In this document: one piece after another, positions 62,537 through 62,641 of the stretch
Layout of the letters: each line of letters begins with the position of its first letter
How positions within the stretch are numbered: position 1 is the stretch's first letter
NCBI GenBank assembly: GCA_009885795.1
Contig: VFKA01000058.1
Span: forward strand, 1 to 62,641
Direction: 5' to 3'
Source of the DNA: Rhodospirillales bacterium
GTDB lineage: Bacteria; Pseudomonadota; Alphaproteobacteria; Dongiales; Dongiaceae
Length of the DNA: 62,641 bases
Notes under the pieces: model-generated
Database searches by the model: none
Seen by the model: the letters and a program-made list of their open reading frames with translations, nothing else
What the model was told of the DNA's origin: nothing
Program-made: the position numbers and the translations under genes

Positions 62537-62580
62537 CCCATCCTTCGAGACGCGTTCTACGAACGCTCCTCAGGATGAAG
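62537..62580. repeat. palindromic repeat, family copy 13
   Basis: CATCCTTCGAGACGCGTTC-TAC-GAACGCTCCTCAGGATGAAG. The preceding CCCATGGCCCATCC resembles the sequence before the copies at 24990 and 39845. Confidence 0.8.
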
Positions 62581-62604
62581 TATGCGTTATATATCAAAAT
62601 ATTA

Positions 62605-62641
62605 CCTCATGCTGAGGAGCCGCGAAGCGGCGTCTCGAAGC
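62605..62641. repeat. palindromic repeat, family copy 14, cut by the window end
   Basis: CCTCATGCTGAGGAGCCGC-GAA-GCGGCGTCTCGAAGC, inverted partner of copy 13. The right end lies outside the window. Confidence 0.75.

Overview
This window is a GC-rich, densely packed chromosomal segment of an alphaproteobacterium. I infer a Rhodospirillales-like lineage from gene order and protein character; no 16S gene is present to settle it. The main support is the block from 43.1 to 50.4 kb (murA, DUF2948, hisG, hisD, UPF0262, low-molecular-weight phosphatase, infA, maf, RNase G/E, yacG, tRNA-Phe), an order typical of alphaproteobacteria. Many genes are joined by ATGA or 1-nt overlaps.

Layout. 0-3 kb: nicotinate phosphoribosyltransferase and class II DAHP synthase. 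3.3-5.2 kb: a sensor histidine kinase broken by a nonsense codon and a frameshift. 5.2-6.0 kb: a decayed transposase element with inverted ends, filled with nested palindromes. 6-11 kb: an ABC transporter coupled to glutathione reductase, then succinate-semialdehyde dehydrogenase. 11.3-16 kb: a polyamine-type ABC transporter whose ATPase lies convergently behind a pyroglutamyl peptidase. 16.2-19.4 kb: glmS and glmU. 20.4-21.3 kb: tRNA-Val and a PIN/RHH toxin-antitoxin pair. 21.5-27 kb: cysQ, tsaC, a D-2-hydroxyacid dehydrogenase and an acyl-CoA dehydrogenase. 27-32.8 kb: a glycine-betaine-type importer followed by a cytoplasmic phosphonate-monoester-hydrolase-like enzyme, which together look like an import-and-hydrolyse cassette. 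32.9-40.8 kb: a Na/Pi cotransporter, a complete polyamine ABC operon, an acyl-CoA dehydrogenase and caiD. 40.8-43 kb: hydantoinase A and a 48-residue membrane peptide. 43-50.7 kb: the conserved housekeeping block.

50.8-56.6 kb is an accessory island. It starts with a beta-propeller-like gene wrecked by a G insertion and a 22-bp tandem duplication. A prophage relic follows. It holds a peptidoglycan-binding remnant, a DUF6968-like gene overlapping the end of a proline-rich repeat protein with a Cys-rich tail (a possible effector-immunity pair), and a terminase cut off at its Walker A motif where it meets a 5' tRNA fragment. It also keeps small phage genes and a CI-like repressor flanked by two promoters. 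Each promoter carries the same ACGC-N5-GCGT operator in its spacer, so the lysogeny switch looks intact although the morphogenesis genes are gone. 56.5-62.5 kb returns to housekeeping genes: lipoprotein, acryloyl-CoA reductase, thiolase, dihydroorotase, YgfZ and a DmpA-type peptidase.

A palindromic repeat family (TTCGAGACG ... CGCTCCTCA, usually in head-to-head doublets) sits in most larger intergenic gaps. Bases 1-163 hold no gene I can recognise. No intergenic gap longer than 300 bases is empty; the only long one, 5239-5953, is the transposase relic.
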